Shown here: piece after piece, positions 18,121 through 27,750 of the stretch
Numbering within the stretch: the first letter of the stretch is position 1
Layout: each line of letters begins with the position of its first letter
NCBI RefSeq assembly: GCF_007860185.1
Contig: NZ_SJPY01000005.1
Span: 530,713-594,712 of the forward strand
Direction of reading: 5' to 3'
Length of the DNA: 64,000 nt
From: Novipirellula aureliae
GTDB lineage: Bacteria; Planctomycetota; Planctomycetia; Pirellulales; Pirellulaceae
The notes under the pieces: generated by a model
The model's input: the letters and a program-made list of their open reading frames with translations, nothing else
Databases searched by the model: none
Told to the model about the DNA's origin: nothing
Position numbers and translations under genes: made by a program

Positions 18121-19134
18121 GGGAACACTGATCTTCACTAATCGAGTCCTGTTTTTTTTCATGAGTGCGGATTAGTGAAGATTCGTGGCTCAAACTGAAT
18201 GCTGGCCGCTTCGTGGATATTTTTCCACTCGGAGGTCAAGAAGTCAAAGCTGCTTATCGTTTATTGGGAACACTAATCGGCACTAATCTTCACTAATCGA
18301 GTCCTGTTTTTTTCATGAGTGCGGATTAGTGAAGATTCGTGGCTCAAACATAATGCTGGCCGCTTCGTGGAAATTTTTCCACTCGGAGGTCAAGAAGTCA
18401 AAGCTGCCTATCGTTTATTGGGAACACTAATCGGCACTAATCTTTACTAATCGAGTCCTGTTTTTTTATTAGTGCGGATTAGTGAAGATTCGTGGCTCAA
18501 ACTTAATGCTGGCCGCTTCGTGGAAATTTTTCCACTCGGAGGTCAAGAAGTCAAAGCTGCCTATCGTTTATTGGGAACACCAATCGGCACTAATCTTCAC
18601 TAATCGAGTCCTGTTTTTTTTTATTAGTGCGGATTAGTGAAGATTCGTGGCTCAAACTTAATGCTGGCTGCGTCGTGGATATTTTTCCACTCGGAGGTCA
18701 AGAAGACAAAGCTGCTTATTGTTTATTGGGAACACTAATCGGCACTAATCTTCACTAATCGAGTCTTGTTTTTTTTATTAGTGCGGATTAGTGAAGATTC
18801 GTGGCTCAAACTTAATGCTGGCTGCTTCGTGGATATTTTTCCACTCGGAGGTCAAGAAGTCAAAGCTGCTTATTGTTTATTGGGAACACAAATCGGCACT
18901 AGTCTTCACTAATCGAGTCCTGTTTTTTTCATGAGTGCGGATTAGTGAAGATTCGTGGCTCAAACTTAATGCTGGATGCTTCGTGGATATTTTTCCACTC
19001 GGAGGTCAAGAAGTCAAAGCTGCTTATTGTTTATTGGGAACACAAATCGGCACTAATCTTCACTAATCGAGTCCTGTTTTTTTTATTAGTGCGGATTAGT
19101 GAAGATTCGTGGCTCAAACATAATGCTGGCTACT
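18121..19134. repeat. Seven-copy tandem array of about 154 bp units
   Basis: The core TCACTAATCGAGTC(C/T)TG recurs at 18141, 18296, 18450, 18603, 18758, 18912 and 19066, steps of 153 to 155 bp. Each unit contains perfect 14-base arms AATCTTCACTAATC and GATTAGTGAAGATT around a T-rich loop. A conserved spacer of about 95 bp follows (GGCTCAAAC.TAATGCTGG, TTTTTCCACTCGGAGGTCAAG). Copies differ by few substitutions and by T-run length. The right end runs directly into the stop codon of the bat gene at 19135. No coding frame is conserved. Confidence 0.95.
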
Positions 19135-21687
19135 TCAGAGACGAGAGTTTTCAATCACTTGGGTCTCCGATGACGGTATCCAACATTCTCGGCCGTCGGC
19201 TAACTCGACGAGCAACCAGTCAGATCGTTGCTCGACAATTTCGAACTCCAGTCCATCATGGAGCGGTTCATGGAACGCGGTGCTGTAGCTGTACGCCGGA
19301 CCTTTTCGTCCGTAGATTTCACTGACAACCACGACCCCTTCTTTGCCTGCATGACGAGTGGTGACAAACCAGATTCCAAAGAGGGCGATTGTCACGATCA
19401 ACGGCAGCAGCGACGCGACCAAACTGGCTCGCGTTCGATAGCGAACGTGAACTAGCAGCAATCCCCAAAACAGCATCGATACGACAACGCTTGCGGCGCA
19501 GACCCAGCGAACCGGTATCGAGGAAATCTTGAGTGAACCATCTTGCTCGACCACATCGAGTGTCAATGCGCGAGCTGCTTTCAGGTTCTCTTCAATCACT
19601 TCGTCAAAGGGACGATAGATCTCGGCTTGACGGTAACAGCCGATCGCTCGCCCCAGTTCGCCCGCTTGGAACCAAGCGTTTCCAGCGTTGAACCAGGATT
19701 CACCGATGCGGACGCGTTGCCGAGCGGATGCTTCGTACTTCAACGCAGCCTGACAAAATAGCGATTCCGTTTCTGGCATCCCCGTTGGCAATTCGACTGC
19801 CGTGTCGAACAGCGACTGCGCCTCCGACCAATCCGATGCTTGCAGTGCCCCAGGCGTAAGTGCGATGACCGCGGCAAGAAGGGGAACCGTGCGGCGGAGT
19901 CGATCATACAAACGGCGTGAGAGCGAATCGAGATTAGGAACCTTGGGCAACGGTTTTTCTGCTGAAAAATCAGCGGCATCGCTGGCAGCGTGCGCGTCGA
20001 GAATTTGACGGATCTCTTGCTCGGGCACTCCAACTGAATGAAGATACTTCTCGGCATCGCCCGAAGTCCAAGCACCCGCTGGAACGGAAAAACGGGTCGC
20101 CAAGAAATGCTGAAACGCATTCCACTTTTCGACCGTTCCGTCAGGCCGTTTCCGCAGTTCCCGATAGGCATTGGCACAATCGCGGTAGGCATCGTCAACC
20201 GCTCGCCTTCGCCGCTCTCTTACCCAAGGGAGAAGTAATGCGAATAAAATCGGGCCAGCCAACAACAGCATCCAAACGTTCTCGGCAAGGAGTCCAACGA
20301 TCATGTTAAGAGTATCATTCATCCTAGTCGGTTCCCGGTTGTGCCAGATCCCCGCAGGCTGATCCGTCAGTGTCGCATCAGCTTGCAAGGTTCGAATATC
20401 AAAATAATCACGTCCATCGCGTGCCCGCACGTGCAGTGGCACCGCCGATGTCTGCAAGAAACGGTAGCTACCGGAGTCAGGGTCAAACAACTGAATCTGT
20501 AGCGACGGAAACGCCGTTACCTTGGTCGTCAACGGCCTCGCTCGAGCACGAAAACCGGTTCCGTCGGGATACCACTTGCGGCCCAATTCACTCGCCACTG
20601 AAAATCGTCCACGAAGACTCCGCTGTCGATCGAGCGGTGGAAGTTCCAGCATACCGTGGGGCGAATCGGATCGCACCCGCAAGTCCACTTCCATCACTTG
20701 CCCCACTTCAATGTTATCGGTACGGAGCGTTACCTCGACTTCGCAAGGCGCGAACAAACCACTGAAACTCTCCGAACGTCCCTCGGTCGGCAACGGTAGG
20801 ACTTCCAATGTAATCGGCTGTGATTCAGCGTAAATCCGATCAAAGGCATTCAAAGAGGACATCGGTTCAAACAAACCGTTGTTAAAATATGCTGCATAGG
20901 GAGAGAAGTGACTGCCATCCCCTTTTAGGTAAGCACACTCCAACCGCGTCGCCGGCAACGATACTGTCCCAGGTTCGGAGAACCGCAAGAACAAGGAACA
21001 GGTGACAACACCAAGCTGCAGCGGAGAATCCTGCGGAGCGACGCGCCGGGCAATGATTCGCCGGCCTCCAAATGGCATTCCCATTTGTTCCGTTTCCGGA
21101 GCGGTTGTGCGTGGCACAACCGTTTCGATCGAAGCGGTATTAAAGAAATCGGGAAAACATCGCAACGAACGGATTCGATTGGTCGAAAGCTGACTTTTCC
21201 ACGTGACCTCCACTCGTAGCGGTTGCCCCACGTACACGACCCGTTTCTCTGGACGAAGCTCAAAGCTCATCTCCGAGCTTCGCTGCGGCTGGCTAACCAT
21301 GATCTGAGTGGCCTGGGTCTGAAACGAGGTCGACTCCGAGGAGAATGTCAACGAAGGAAAAACCGCTAAACCCGAATGACGTGGAACAAAACGGATCACT
21401 GCCACCGAAACATCGGCCCCATCTTGCTTCACGGTGGTAACGTCCACACTCAATAGTGAGATATCTTCACCACCACTCATCCTGTCGTTGGGCAATTCGT
21501 CTGGTTGCTGAACCACGGTTGGAAATCTCGCGATCGCTGTTGCCACCACGTCCGTAAACCAAGACTGCTCCTTCATCTCTAGCTCAATGGGCGCAGCATC
21601 AACCGCAGCAGCTTCGATTTCATTGGCGCAGGCATGGCCCGTAAACACAACCGCAAGCATCAGAGCGGTATAGAGGCAGAGTCTCAC
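19135..21687 (-). CDS. BatD-BatE fusion protein
   Basis: 850 residues, starting with a GTG that overlaps the TGA of the BatB/C gene by 4 bases. A signal peptide (to about residue 21, HACA) leads into a BatD-like extracytoplasmic part with repeated Ig-like modules (EKRVVYVGQPLRVEVTWKS; DNIEVGQVMEVDLRVRS). A membrane helix follows near residue 470. A second hydrophobic segment near 600, a TPR block (SLFCQAALKYEASARQRV, GNAWFQAGELGRAIGCYRQA), two more helices and a C-terminal SH3-like domain (GPAYSYSTAFHEPLHDGLEF) make the BatE part. Bat proteins form a periplasm/membrane complex linked to aerotolerance and envelope stress. Last gene of the operon. Confidence 0.85.
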   Translation of the reverse strand: MRLCLYTALMLAVVFTGHACANEIEAAAVDAAPIELEMKEQSWFTDVVATAIARFPTVVQQPDELPNDRMSGGEDISLLSVDVTTVKQDGADVSVAVIRFVPRHSGLAVFPSLTFSSESTSFQTQATQIMVSQPQRSSEMSFELRPEKRVVYVGQPLRVEVTWKSQLSTNRIRSLRCFPDFFNTASIETVVPRTTAPETEQMGMPFGGRRIIARRVAPQDSPLQLGVVTCSLFLRFSEPGTVSLPATRLECAYLKGDGSHFSPYAAYFNNGLFEPMSSLNAFDRIYAESQPITLEVLPLPTEGRSESFSGLFAPCEVEVTLRTDNIEVGQVMEVDLRVRSDSPHGMLELPPLDRQRSLRGRFSVASELGRKWYPDGTGFRARARPLTTKVTAFPSLQIQLFDPDSGSYRFLQTSAVPLHVRARDGRDYFDIRTLQADATLTDQPAGIWHNREPTRMNDTLNMIVGLLAENVWMLLLAGPILFALLLPWVRERRRRAVDDAYRDCANAYRELRKRPDGTVEKWNAFQHFLATRFSVPAGAWTSGDAEKYLHSVGVPEQEIRQILDAHAASDAADFSAEKPLPKVPNLDSLSRRLYDRLRRTVPLLAAVIALTPGALQASDWSEAQSLFDTAVELPTGMPETESLFCQAALKYEASARQRVRIGESWFNAGNAWFQAGELGRAIGCYRQAEIYRPFDEVIEENLKAARALTLDVVEQDGSLKISSIPVRWVCAASVVVSMLFWGLLLVHVRYRTRASLVASLLPLIVTIALFGIWFVTTRHAGKEGVVVVSEIYGRKGPAYSYSTAFHEPLHDGLEFEIVEQRSDWLLVELADGRECWIPSSETQVIENSRL

Positions 21688-23807
21688 CAGTCTTTCTCCA
21701 CGCTTTTTTGGTTGCTTTGAGCTCGCTGCTGTTGACGAAACTGTAGGCTGCCTTGTTCTTGTTGCAAAATATCGTCCACGGAGTAGTTGGGTAACGGCAA
21801 TGGCTGCATCGCAGCATCACTGGCATAGTCTCCTTGGCCTTGCATCGATGCCGACGTGGACTCATCGGAATCGCTCGGTTCCATCATGTCCCAATCCTCT
21901 TCCTCGTCCTCCCAATCACTTTCGTCGGAATCCTCCGATTCATCACTGGCCATCAAATCAAGAATCTCTTGGATTTTCTGTACCGCCACTTGCTGTTGAT
22001 CGCGTGCGTCGTCCCAGGTGTCCCATCGTGCAAGCATCTTCTCCGCACGCTCTTGCGCCGAGACCACCTCGGCCATCAAACGGAGAGGCTGTTCCAGGAA
22101 GCTGGCTGGAGCGGCTTGGGTTTCCATCCCCGCTGGCCTCATCGCTTGGTCAAGCGATTTCATTTGCTCTTCAATCGCAACTCCTTCCTGTCGCAGAAGT
22201 CTCTGTGTGTCAGCGAATCGCTGGGAGTCCTCGGGAGCCGTTTCCGGTTCGCTTGTTGGCGGGGCAGGATTCGCTCGCCCCCGTTGTCGTGACCTCGGTG
22301 GCGTCCTCCGCGGCGGGACTTCGCTTCGCAGCTGGACCTGTGTACGCTGCAATTCCCGCAGTCGATCGACAAGCTGTTGCACTTGGTCTTGTAATTCCTG
22401 ATTACGAGTATCCTCTTCCTCGATGCGGGCCTCGTAGCCCGTAATCAATTGTGCCGTGGAATCCAATCTCAACGCGGACCGTTGAAAGGAAGGACGCATT
22501 CGGCGAGCGGCCAGGAACGCCAACTGAGCCTGGCGTGCCATCAAAAGTGCCGTTCGCGGCTCTGACTCGGCAACGGCTTCCGCCTGGGCCAAGTGACACA
22601 TTCCTCGATTAAACTCCAAAGACGCACATTCGGAAAGCGACAACTGACCGCTCGGCAATTCGGCCTCGAAAGCGGAGTAGGCTTCCAACGCCTCCTCATA
22701 CTGACCTTGCTGTTGCAACTGCATCGCCACACCGAATTGCTGCTGCGTCCGCGGATCGGCTGCTTGCAAAGTTGCCCCAAGCGTTGTGGAAAGTAGGACG
22801 ATCACGACCATCGCCACGAGGCGTGCCTTGGCAATCATTCGCTCGGCATACATCAAGAGGACCAATGCGAAGACGATCAATGCAAATCCAGCTTCACGAT
22901 AAACCGTGTAAGTATCGGTACCTGAGGTTCCCGAAACCGGTTTGTCGACAACGTACTCGGCATACATGTCAGCCAAGTCAAACGCGGCGGTTCCAACGGG
23001 GTGATACACGGCATCGCTAGAAAGTGATGCCAACTCTCGTAAACCTTCATCATTCAATCGAGTTGTCACAATTCGATCCGCATGCTTCACATAAACCGTC
23101 TTCCCCTCGTCGTCTTTGATTGGAATTCGAGAGCCTGAGTTGGCATCACCGAGGCCGATCACCAGCAATCCCAATTCGTGCTCACCGAGAATTTGAGCCA
23201 CCCGACGATTGTCGGCGTCATGATCTTCACCATCGGTAAGAACGACGAGATCTTGCATCCCCTGTCGATCATCCGACAACATGCTGCCAGTCGATTTTTC
23301 GACGGCTGACAACAGTGTGGTACCGCCGAAATCAACCGCTCGCGTGGTCGCTTGGTCCAACATGAAACGAACGAAGTCATAGTCATACGTCAGTGGACAG
23401 AGGATATTTGCGCTGCCGGCATAGATAACCAACCCCGCTCGCTCGGATTGAAAATGAGCCAATGCATCGCGAATGCCATTCTTCGCCGCTTCTAAGCGAG
23501 ACGGATAGGCATCTTCAGCCAACATGCTGCGTGAGACATCAAGGACAAACACAACATCGCGTCCTCGTTTCGAAATCGAAAACCGCTGTGGACTGTAGCC
23601 GGGACGAGCAAGTGCAAGGATCAGTAGCGCGACCGAAAAGAGCCGAATGCGATCTGGCCAAACACTTCGCCGCAGCGAGTCGTCAGCCCCCATTTGCGTC
23701 AACACCCCATCACGACGTTGCCGCGCACGTTTCATCAGAATCGCCAACGGGACCAGCAGCAACAGCAGTGATAGCAGAACCGGGTTTTGGAACGTGATCG
23801 GGCTCAT
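21684..23807 (-). CDS. BatB-BatC fusion: VWA domain, TPRs and acidic tail
   Basis: 707 residues from the ATG at 23807, which overlaps the batA stop by 4 bases; a longer upstream frame exists but lies in batA. Two N-terminal helices (about 8 to 25 and 55 to 70) flank the start of a von Willebrand A domain with MIDAS motif DVSRS (90 to 94) and VVLTDGEDHD. A membrane helix near residue 310 is followed by another near 340, TPR-like helices (QQQGQYEEALEAYSAFEAEL), a coiled coil and a strongly acidic, Ser/Asp-rich tail. This joins BatB (VWA) with BatC (TPR). It probably works with BatA at the membrane under the MoxR ATPase. Confidence 0.88.
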   Translation of the reverse strand: MSPITFQNPVLLSLLLLLVPLAILMKRARQRRDGVLTQMGADDSLRRSVWPDRIRLFSVALLILALARPGYSPQRFSISKRGRDVVFVLDVSRSMLAEDAYPSRLEAAKNGIRDALAHFQSERAGLVIYAGSANILCPLTYDYDFVRFMLDQATTRAVDFGGTTLLSAVEKSTGSMLSDDRQGMQDLVVLTDGEDHDADNRRVAQILGEHELGLLVIGLGDANSGSRIPIKDDEGKTVYVKHADRIVTTRLNDEGLRELASLSSDAVYHPVGTAAFDLADMYAEYVVDKPVSGTSGTDTYTVYREAGFALIVFALVLLMYAERMIAKARLVAMVVIVLLSTTLGATLQAADPRTQQQFGVAMQLQQQGQYEEALEAYSAFEAELPSGQLSLSECASLEFNRGMCHLAQAEAVAESEPRTALLMARQAQLAFLAARRMRPSFQRSALRLDSTAQLITGYEARIEEEDTRNQELQDQVQQLVDRLRELQRTQVQLRSEVPPRRTPPRSRQRGRANPAPPTSEPETAPEDSQRFADTQRLLRQEGVAIEEQMKSLDQAMRPAGMETQAAPASFLEQPLRLMAEVVSAQERAEKMLARWDTWDDARDQQQVAVQKIQEILDLMASDESEDSDESDWEDEEEDWDMMEPSDSDESTSASMQGQGDYASDAAMQPLPLPNYSVDDILQQEQGSLQFRQQQRAQSNQKSVEKDW

Positions 23808-24835
23808 GGCACTGTCCTCAACCAAGTCGCTTCGATCAATAGTGCAGGCAAGAGTATTAGCAAGGCAGCGGCCAAGGGAAACCAAAACCACTCGGCAATT
23901 TGAGAATACTCACGAGTCGCAATTCGGGACCGTTCGAGTTGATCGATCTCGGCATAAACGGCCAATAGCGAATCATAATCGAAGGCTGTTCGAAACACTC
24001 CGCCTGTTTCCTGACTGATATGCTCAAGTACCCGTTCGGCTTCCGAGAGCTGCGAGGATTCCACCGATTGGCCGGAAAAGTCACGTGGTCGCTCGCCAAG
24101 ACTGATACAGTAGACACGGCATCCCCACTCCTTTGCGAGACCCGCCGCCTCCACCGGCATGTGTTGGCCTGAATTGTTTTCGCCATCGGTCAGCAGAATG
24201 ATGACGCGGCTGGCGATCTCGCCCTCCAACGATTGCATCTGGCGGATCTCGGGATCATCAAGTTGCTTTAATCGCGCCGCCGCGATCGCCAATGCGTCGC
24301 CGTAGCCGGTTCCGTCTTCATTCGGACGGTCCTGGATTTCGAGATCGCGGACCAGCTCCAACAGTGCGTCATGACCAAAAGTGAGCGGGCTTCGCGTATC
24401 GGCATACCGCGCGAATGTGATCAGCCCCAACAAATCCCCTTCGCGTCCGTGCAATTCGTTTCCATCCCCTGCGATAAATCGTTCAACCAGTTCCTTGGCT
24501 ACGTCAATGCGGCTACGCGACGCACCTTCAGCGAACCTCATCTCCATACTCATACTGCTCGACACATCGACCAATAGTTCGATGGCGATGCCTTCGGAAA
24601 CTTGCATGGAATGCGTCGAACCAGCCTGCGGGCGTGCCAATGCAATGAGCAGTAAAGTAAAACCAACGACGCGAAGTGTCGGCGGAATCCAAAGGTAGCG
24701 AGCGCGACCCCGGTTGCTATCGTCCCACTGCTTTAGTGACGGCACCGATAGACTTCCACGCTGATGACGCCACAGCAAAGTCAACGCGATAGGAATCGGC
24801 GTGAGTAGCAATAGCCAAGCATACGCAAAGCTCAT
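23804..24835 (-). CDS. BatA-like VWA-domain membrane protein
   Basis: 343 residues. Two N-terminal membrane helices (about 5 to 22 and 52 to 68) precede a von Willebrand A domain with intact MIDAS DVSSS (90 to 94) and ILLTDGENNSG. A final helix (about 318 to 338) anchors the C-terminus. This is the standard BatA layout. An acidic insertion (FAEGASRSRIDVAKELVE region) is normal. Start and stop each overlap neighbours by 4 bases. In Bacteroides Bat proteins aid survival in oxygen; elsewhere they go with MoxR chaperone ATPases that assemble or remodel periplasmic clients. The client here is not known. Confidence 0.92.
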   Translation of the reverse strand: MSFAYAWLLLLTPIPIALTLLWRHQRGSLSVPSLKQWDDSNRGRARYLWIPPTLRVVGFTLLLIALARPQAGSTHSMQVSEGIAIELLVDVSSSMSMEMRFAEGASRSRIDVAKELVERFIAGDGNELHGREGDLLGLITFARYADTRSPLTFGHDALLELVRDLEIQDRPNEDGTGYGDALAIAAARLKQLDDPEIRQMQSLEGEIASRVIILLTDGENNSGQHMPVEAAGLAKEWGCRVYCISLGERPRDFSGQSVESSQLSEAERVLEHISQETGGVFRTAFDYDSLLAVYAEIDQLERSRIATREYSQIAEWFWFPLAAALLILLPALLIEATWLRTVP

Positions 24836-25725
24836 TGCATCGTCTCCTCACGCAATAAATCAAGAAGCACCGCTGGTTCCCGCCGTTTCCCATAGACGGA
24901 TTGCTCGATTTCGCAGCGTAGTTGCGGCGATAAGTCACCACCACGATGCGCCAAAATCTGTTCCAATAAATGCAACGGAACCGAACCGGATTGCAACTGT
25001 TCAACAGCATCGACCATCGGGTCCCATTGCACATCGCCACTCGCCATCGAGGTTCGCGGACGCTTTCGGTAGAGGGCAGCCGCGACCAAGAGGAGAAGCC
25101 CCGTCAGGAAAACCGTCAAATAGCGAATTCCCAAAGAGGTCGCATCGTGGTCATCAACCGCAGGGGGTAATGGCTCGGGGGCATCGCTAAGGTCCATCGA
25201 CTCAAGCGGAACCACGTCAAGTGTCACCGAGGGCAAGGCAATGGTCTCGGTTCCATTGGAATCGGTCAGCTCGACCTGGACGTCGCTGATTACCACGGTC
25301 CCAGACGCGAGTGGCTGCAACCACCAACATTGGCGTTGTTGATACCGACCGTCCTTCAACGACACCGGAAACCGCTCGATAGACACAAGATGAAGGTTCG
25401 GGTGCGAGGGAACGTGCAACTCGAACCCCCCAAACGTCTCACGGTCCATTTCCACGATCAACGCGCAAACGTCCCCTGGCTGGACTCGAGCCGGATCAAA
25501 CCGCACCGAAACCCCAGAAACCGAAACCCCAGAAACCGAAACCCCAGAAACCGAAACCCCAGAAAGATCCGCAGCCTCGGCGGATGTTGTCAATAGGCAT
25601 AGCTGCAGTGCGAACACACTAAAAGCAACCCCAACGGATTTGCCTTTTAATCGCATCGCCGGTTGCGAGGATGAAGTCATCCGCGCAGTAGGTTGTACGG
25701 ACGTGCCCTCATTTCTTAGCGGCAT
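24832..25725 (-). CDS. BatD-like accessory protein with signal peptide and one membrane helix
   Basis: 297 residues from the ATG at 25725; ATGs at 25680 and 25656 are also possible, and the last gives the tidiest signal peptide (ending SAEA). After the signal, a 15 bp minisatellite encodes SGVSV four times. An Ig-like or BatD-like extracytoplasmic domain follows (RVQPGDVCALIVEMDRETFGG), then a membrane helix near residues 200 to 220 and a short cytoplasmic tail (PMVDAVEQLQSGSVPLHLLEQIL) as in DUF4381-type proteins of MoxR operons. It overlaps batA by 4 bases and lies 184 bases after the DUF58 gene. Exact role unknown. Confidence 0.78.
   Translation of the reverse strand: MPLRNEGTSVQPTARMTSSSQPAMRLKGKSVGVAFSVFALQLCLLTTSAEAADLSGVSVSGVSVSGVSVSGVSVRFDPARVQPGDVCALIVEMDRETFGGFELHVPSHPNLHLVSIERFPVSLKDGRYQQRQCWWLQPLASGTVVISDVQVELTDSNGTETIALPSVTLDVVPLESMDLSDAPEPLPPAVDDHDATSLGIRYLTVFLTGLLLLVAAALYRKRPRTSMASGDVQWDPMVDAVEQLQSGSVPLHLLEQILAHRGGDLSPQLRCEIEQSVYGKRREPAVLLDLLREETMQ
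25508..25567. repeat. Four 15 bp units in coding sequence
   Basis: GAAACCCCAGAAACC is repeated four times (the last copy slightly changed), encoding SGVSV pentapeptides just after the signal peptide of the BatD-like protein. Confidence 0.95.
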
Positions 25726-25909
25726 TTTTCTACGGATGATCTTCCCGATAAGTCTCCACTCCACTCTCAATTTCGCTTAATGGTTTGGCTGTCATACAGC
25801 CATTCTAGCAACAACGATTCATGATGGTATAGAGCCTTGGTGTTTGATTCTGATCGCATGGTCACATCGATTGCTGGCCACAGCGACCAAAACACCTGAC
25901 CAACGACCG

Positions 25910-26779
25910 TTATCCACCCGTTTCGTTAGCCACGCGTCGTTGTCGGGAACGAAAAAAGCTTGTCAGGGCGGTCACGCAATCCTCTCCGACCGCGATTTCC
26001 ATCAAATCAACGCCACTTTGAAGCATCTCCTCTTGCAGTGTCACGTGGTGTTTGCTGCCCTGTTGATGGCGGCTTCGCAAATCGATATACCGGCTGGTTC
26101 CCGATTCGGCATCCTGCAATTGAACCAACTCGGTGCATGACGACAATTGGCTCACCGGATCGAGCACATTCACAGCATTGACATCGTGCCGGATCGAAAG
26201 TGCTCGGAGCTCTTCGAGATAGTCATCGGCAAAGAAGTCAGAAATCACAAACGCGATCGAACGTTTACGAGCAATGTGGCCAAAGTGGGATAACACGTCT
26301 GCGAATTGTGTCTGGCGACCCTCCGGTTGAAAACTCAGCAGCGCATCCATAATGCGTAAGGCATGCGACGAACCTTTGCCAGGCGGCACCATCAACTCAA
26401 CATGATCGGAAAACAGAATCAAACTGACTCGATCGTTGTTGCGTAGTGCTGCCATCGTCAACATCGAACCGAGTTCCGCGATCATGGCTCGTTTTTGTCC
26501 ACCTGATGCCGTCAGGATCGACGAGGAGACATCGACGAGCAAGTAAAGAAACTGCTCACGCTGTTCGATGTACCTGCGGATATGAGGCTCACCCGTCCGC
26601 GCGGTCACCTTCCAATCCATCGCACGAACGTCATCGCCTGGTTGATATTGACGCACATCCTCAAACTCAATCCCCTGGCCGCGAAAAACGCTGCGGTATT
26701 CCCCCGCCAACAGGTGCTCGACCGGTCGGCGACAGCGAAGTTCGAGTAGAGACAATTGAGTAGCGGTGTTTTGGATCAT
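25910..26779 (-). CDS. DUF58 domain protein of the MoxR-Bat operon
   Basis: 289 residues, full length for cytoplasmic DUF58 proteins. The DUF58 signature YQPGDDVRAMDWKVTAR (about 45 to 61) is followed by a VWA-like fold with DVSSS (83 to 87) and later VISDFFADD. It overlaps moxR by 4 bases. DUF58 proteins regularly sit beside MoxR ATPases and are thought to link the ATPase with membrane VWA proteins such as BatA and BatB. No membrane segment is seen. The ordering moxR, DUF58, BatD-like, batA, batB/C, batD/E matches aerotolerance operons of many Gram-negative phyla. Confidence 0.93.
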   Translation of the reverse strand: MIQNTATQLSLLELRCRRPVEHLLAGEYRSVFRGQGIEFEDVRQYQPGDDVRAMDWKVTARTGEPHIRRYIEQREQFLYLLVDVSSSILTASGGQKRAMIAELGSMLTMAALRNNDRVSLILFSDHVELMVPPGKGSSHALRIMDALLSFQPEGRQTQFADVLSHFGHIARKRSIAFVISDFFADDYLEELRALSIRHDVNAVNVLDPVSQLSSCTELVQLQDAESGTSRYIDLRSRHQQGSKHHVTLQEEMLQSGVDLMEIAVGEDCVTALTSFFRSRQRRVANETGG

Positions 26780-27750
26780 GATGTCGTCACAGGAACGGTC
26801 GACAACATTTGGTCGAGCAGGTCATCCGACGTGATCGATTCGGCTTCGGCGCGATAGGAGATTGCCAATCGATGACGCAGCACATCATGCGCAACGTCCT
26901 TGACATCTTGGGGAACCGTGTAATCCCGCTGCTGCATCAATGCGTTGCCTCGCGCCGCGAGCGAAAGGTAAATGGACGCTCGCGGGGACGCACCGAAACG
27001 AAGATAGCGATCAATGTCCATTCCATATTGACGAGGATGCCGCGTACAGTCGACCAGACGGACGATATAACGCTCGATTTTCTCATCCAAGAAGGTCGCC
27101 TCCAGGGACTCACGCATTCGCATCAGTTCATCGATCGTGAGAACGGGTTGAATCTTGTAGGCAGCCTTGGTCGTCGCCATCCTCTGCATGATTTGCAATT
27201 CTTCGTCCATCGACGGGTAGCCGATCTTCAATTTGAACATAAATCGGTCCACCTGCGCCTCAGGCAGCGCGTAGGTGCCCTCCTGTTCGATCGGGTTTTG
27301 CGTGGCAAGCACAAGAAACGGCAAAGGAAGATTGAAGGTTTCCTTGCCCAACGTCACCTGCTTCTCTTGCATCGCTTCGAGTAACGCGGACTGGACCTTC
27401 GCGGGAGCGCGGTTGACTTCGTCTGCCAACAGCAGATTTGCGAACACCGGCCCTTTCTCGGGGCTGAACGTATGATTGCGAGGATCATAGACTAACGTGC
27501 CGGTCAAGTCGCTCGGCAACAAGTCGGGAGTGAATTGGATTCGGCTGAAATCAGCATGAATCGCCTGGGCGAGACAGTTCACGGTCAATGTTTTGGCGAT
27601 TCCAGGAACGCCTTCGAGTAGCACATGACCGTCGCAAAGAAGCGCCAACAACAAGCGATCAATCAGGCTCTGCTGACCTACGACCAATTGACCAATCTCG
27701 CCCCGCACCTGTTTCAGTTTCTCACTGCAGTTGATCGTTTGGGTTCCCAT
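26776..27750 (-). CDS. MoxR family AAA+ ATPase (Bat operon)
   Basis: 324 residues, standard for MoxR. Walker A GVPGIAKT (47 to 54), Walker B LLLADEVNR (107 on), sensor 1 VLATQNPIEQEGTYALPEAQ and the arginine-rich SPRASIYLSLAARGNA (sensor 2 region) are all present. As a hexameric chaperone-like ATPase it probably remodels VWA-domain partners encoded downstream. It is the first gene of the Bat operon; the upstream gap has a dispersed repeat and no clear promoter that I could assign. A second MoxR at 48153 belongs to a different membrane cluster. Confidence 0.95.
   Translation of the reverse strand: MGTQTINCSEKLKQVRGEIGQLVVGQQSLIDRLLLALLCDGHVLLEGVPGIAKTLTVNCLAQAIHADFSRIQFTPDLLPSDLTGTLVYDPRNHTFSPEKGPVFANLLLADEVNRAPAKVQSALLEAMQEKQVTLGKETFNLPLPFLVLATQNPIEQEGTYALPEAQVDRFMFKLKIGYPSMDEELQIMQRMATTKAAYKIQPVLTIDELMRMRESLEATFLDEKIERYIVRLVDCTRHPRQYGMDIDRYLRFGASPRASIYLSLAARGNALMQQRDYTVPQDVKDVAHDVLRHRLAISYRAEAESITSDDLLDQMLSTVPVTTS

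Noticed and set aside
18121-19134. Possible CRISPR array
   Set aside because: Units of about 154 bp are nearly identical throughout, with no short repeat plus variable spacer pattern and no cas genes nearby.
26776-27750. MoxR with VWA proteins as an anti-phage ternary conflict system
   Set aside because: The gene order and the BatA/B/C/D/E parts match aerotolerance-type Bat operons; no effector, protease or nuclease gene is attached.
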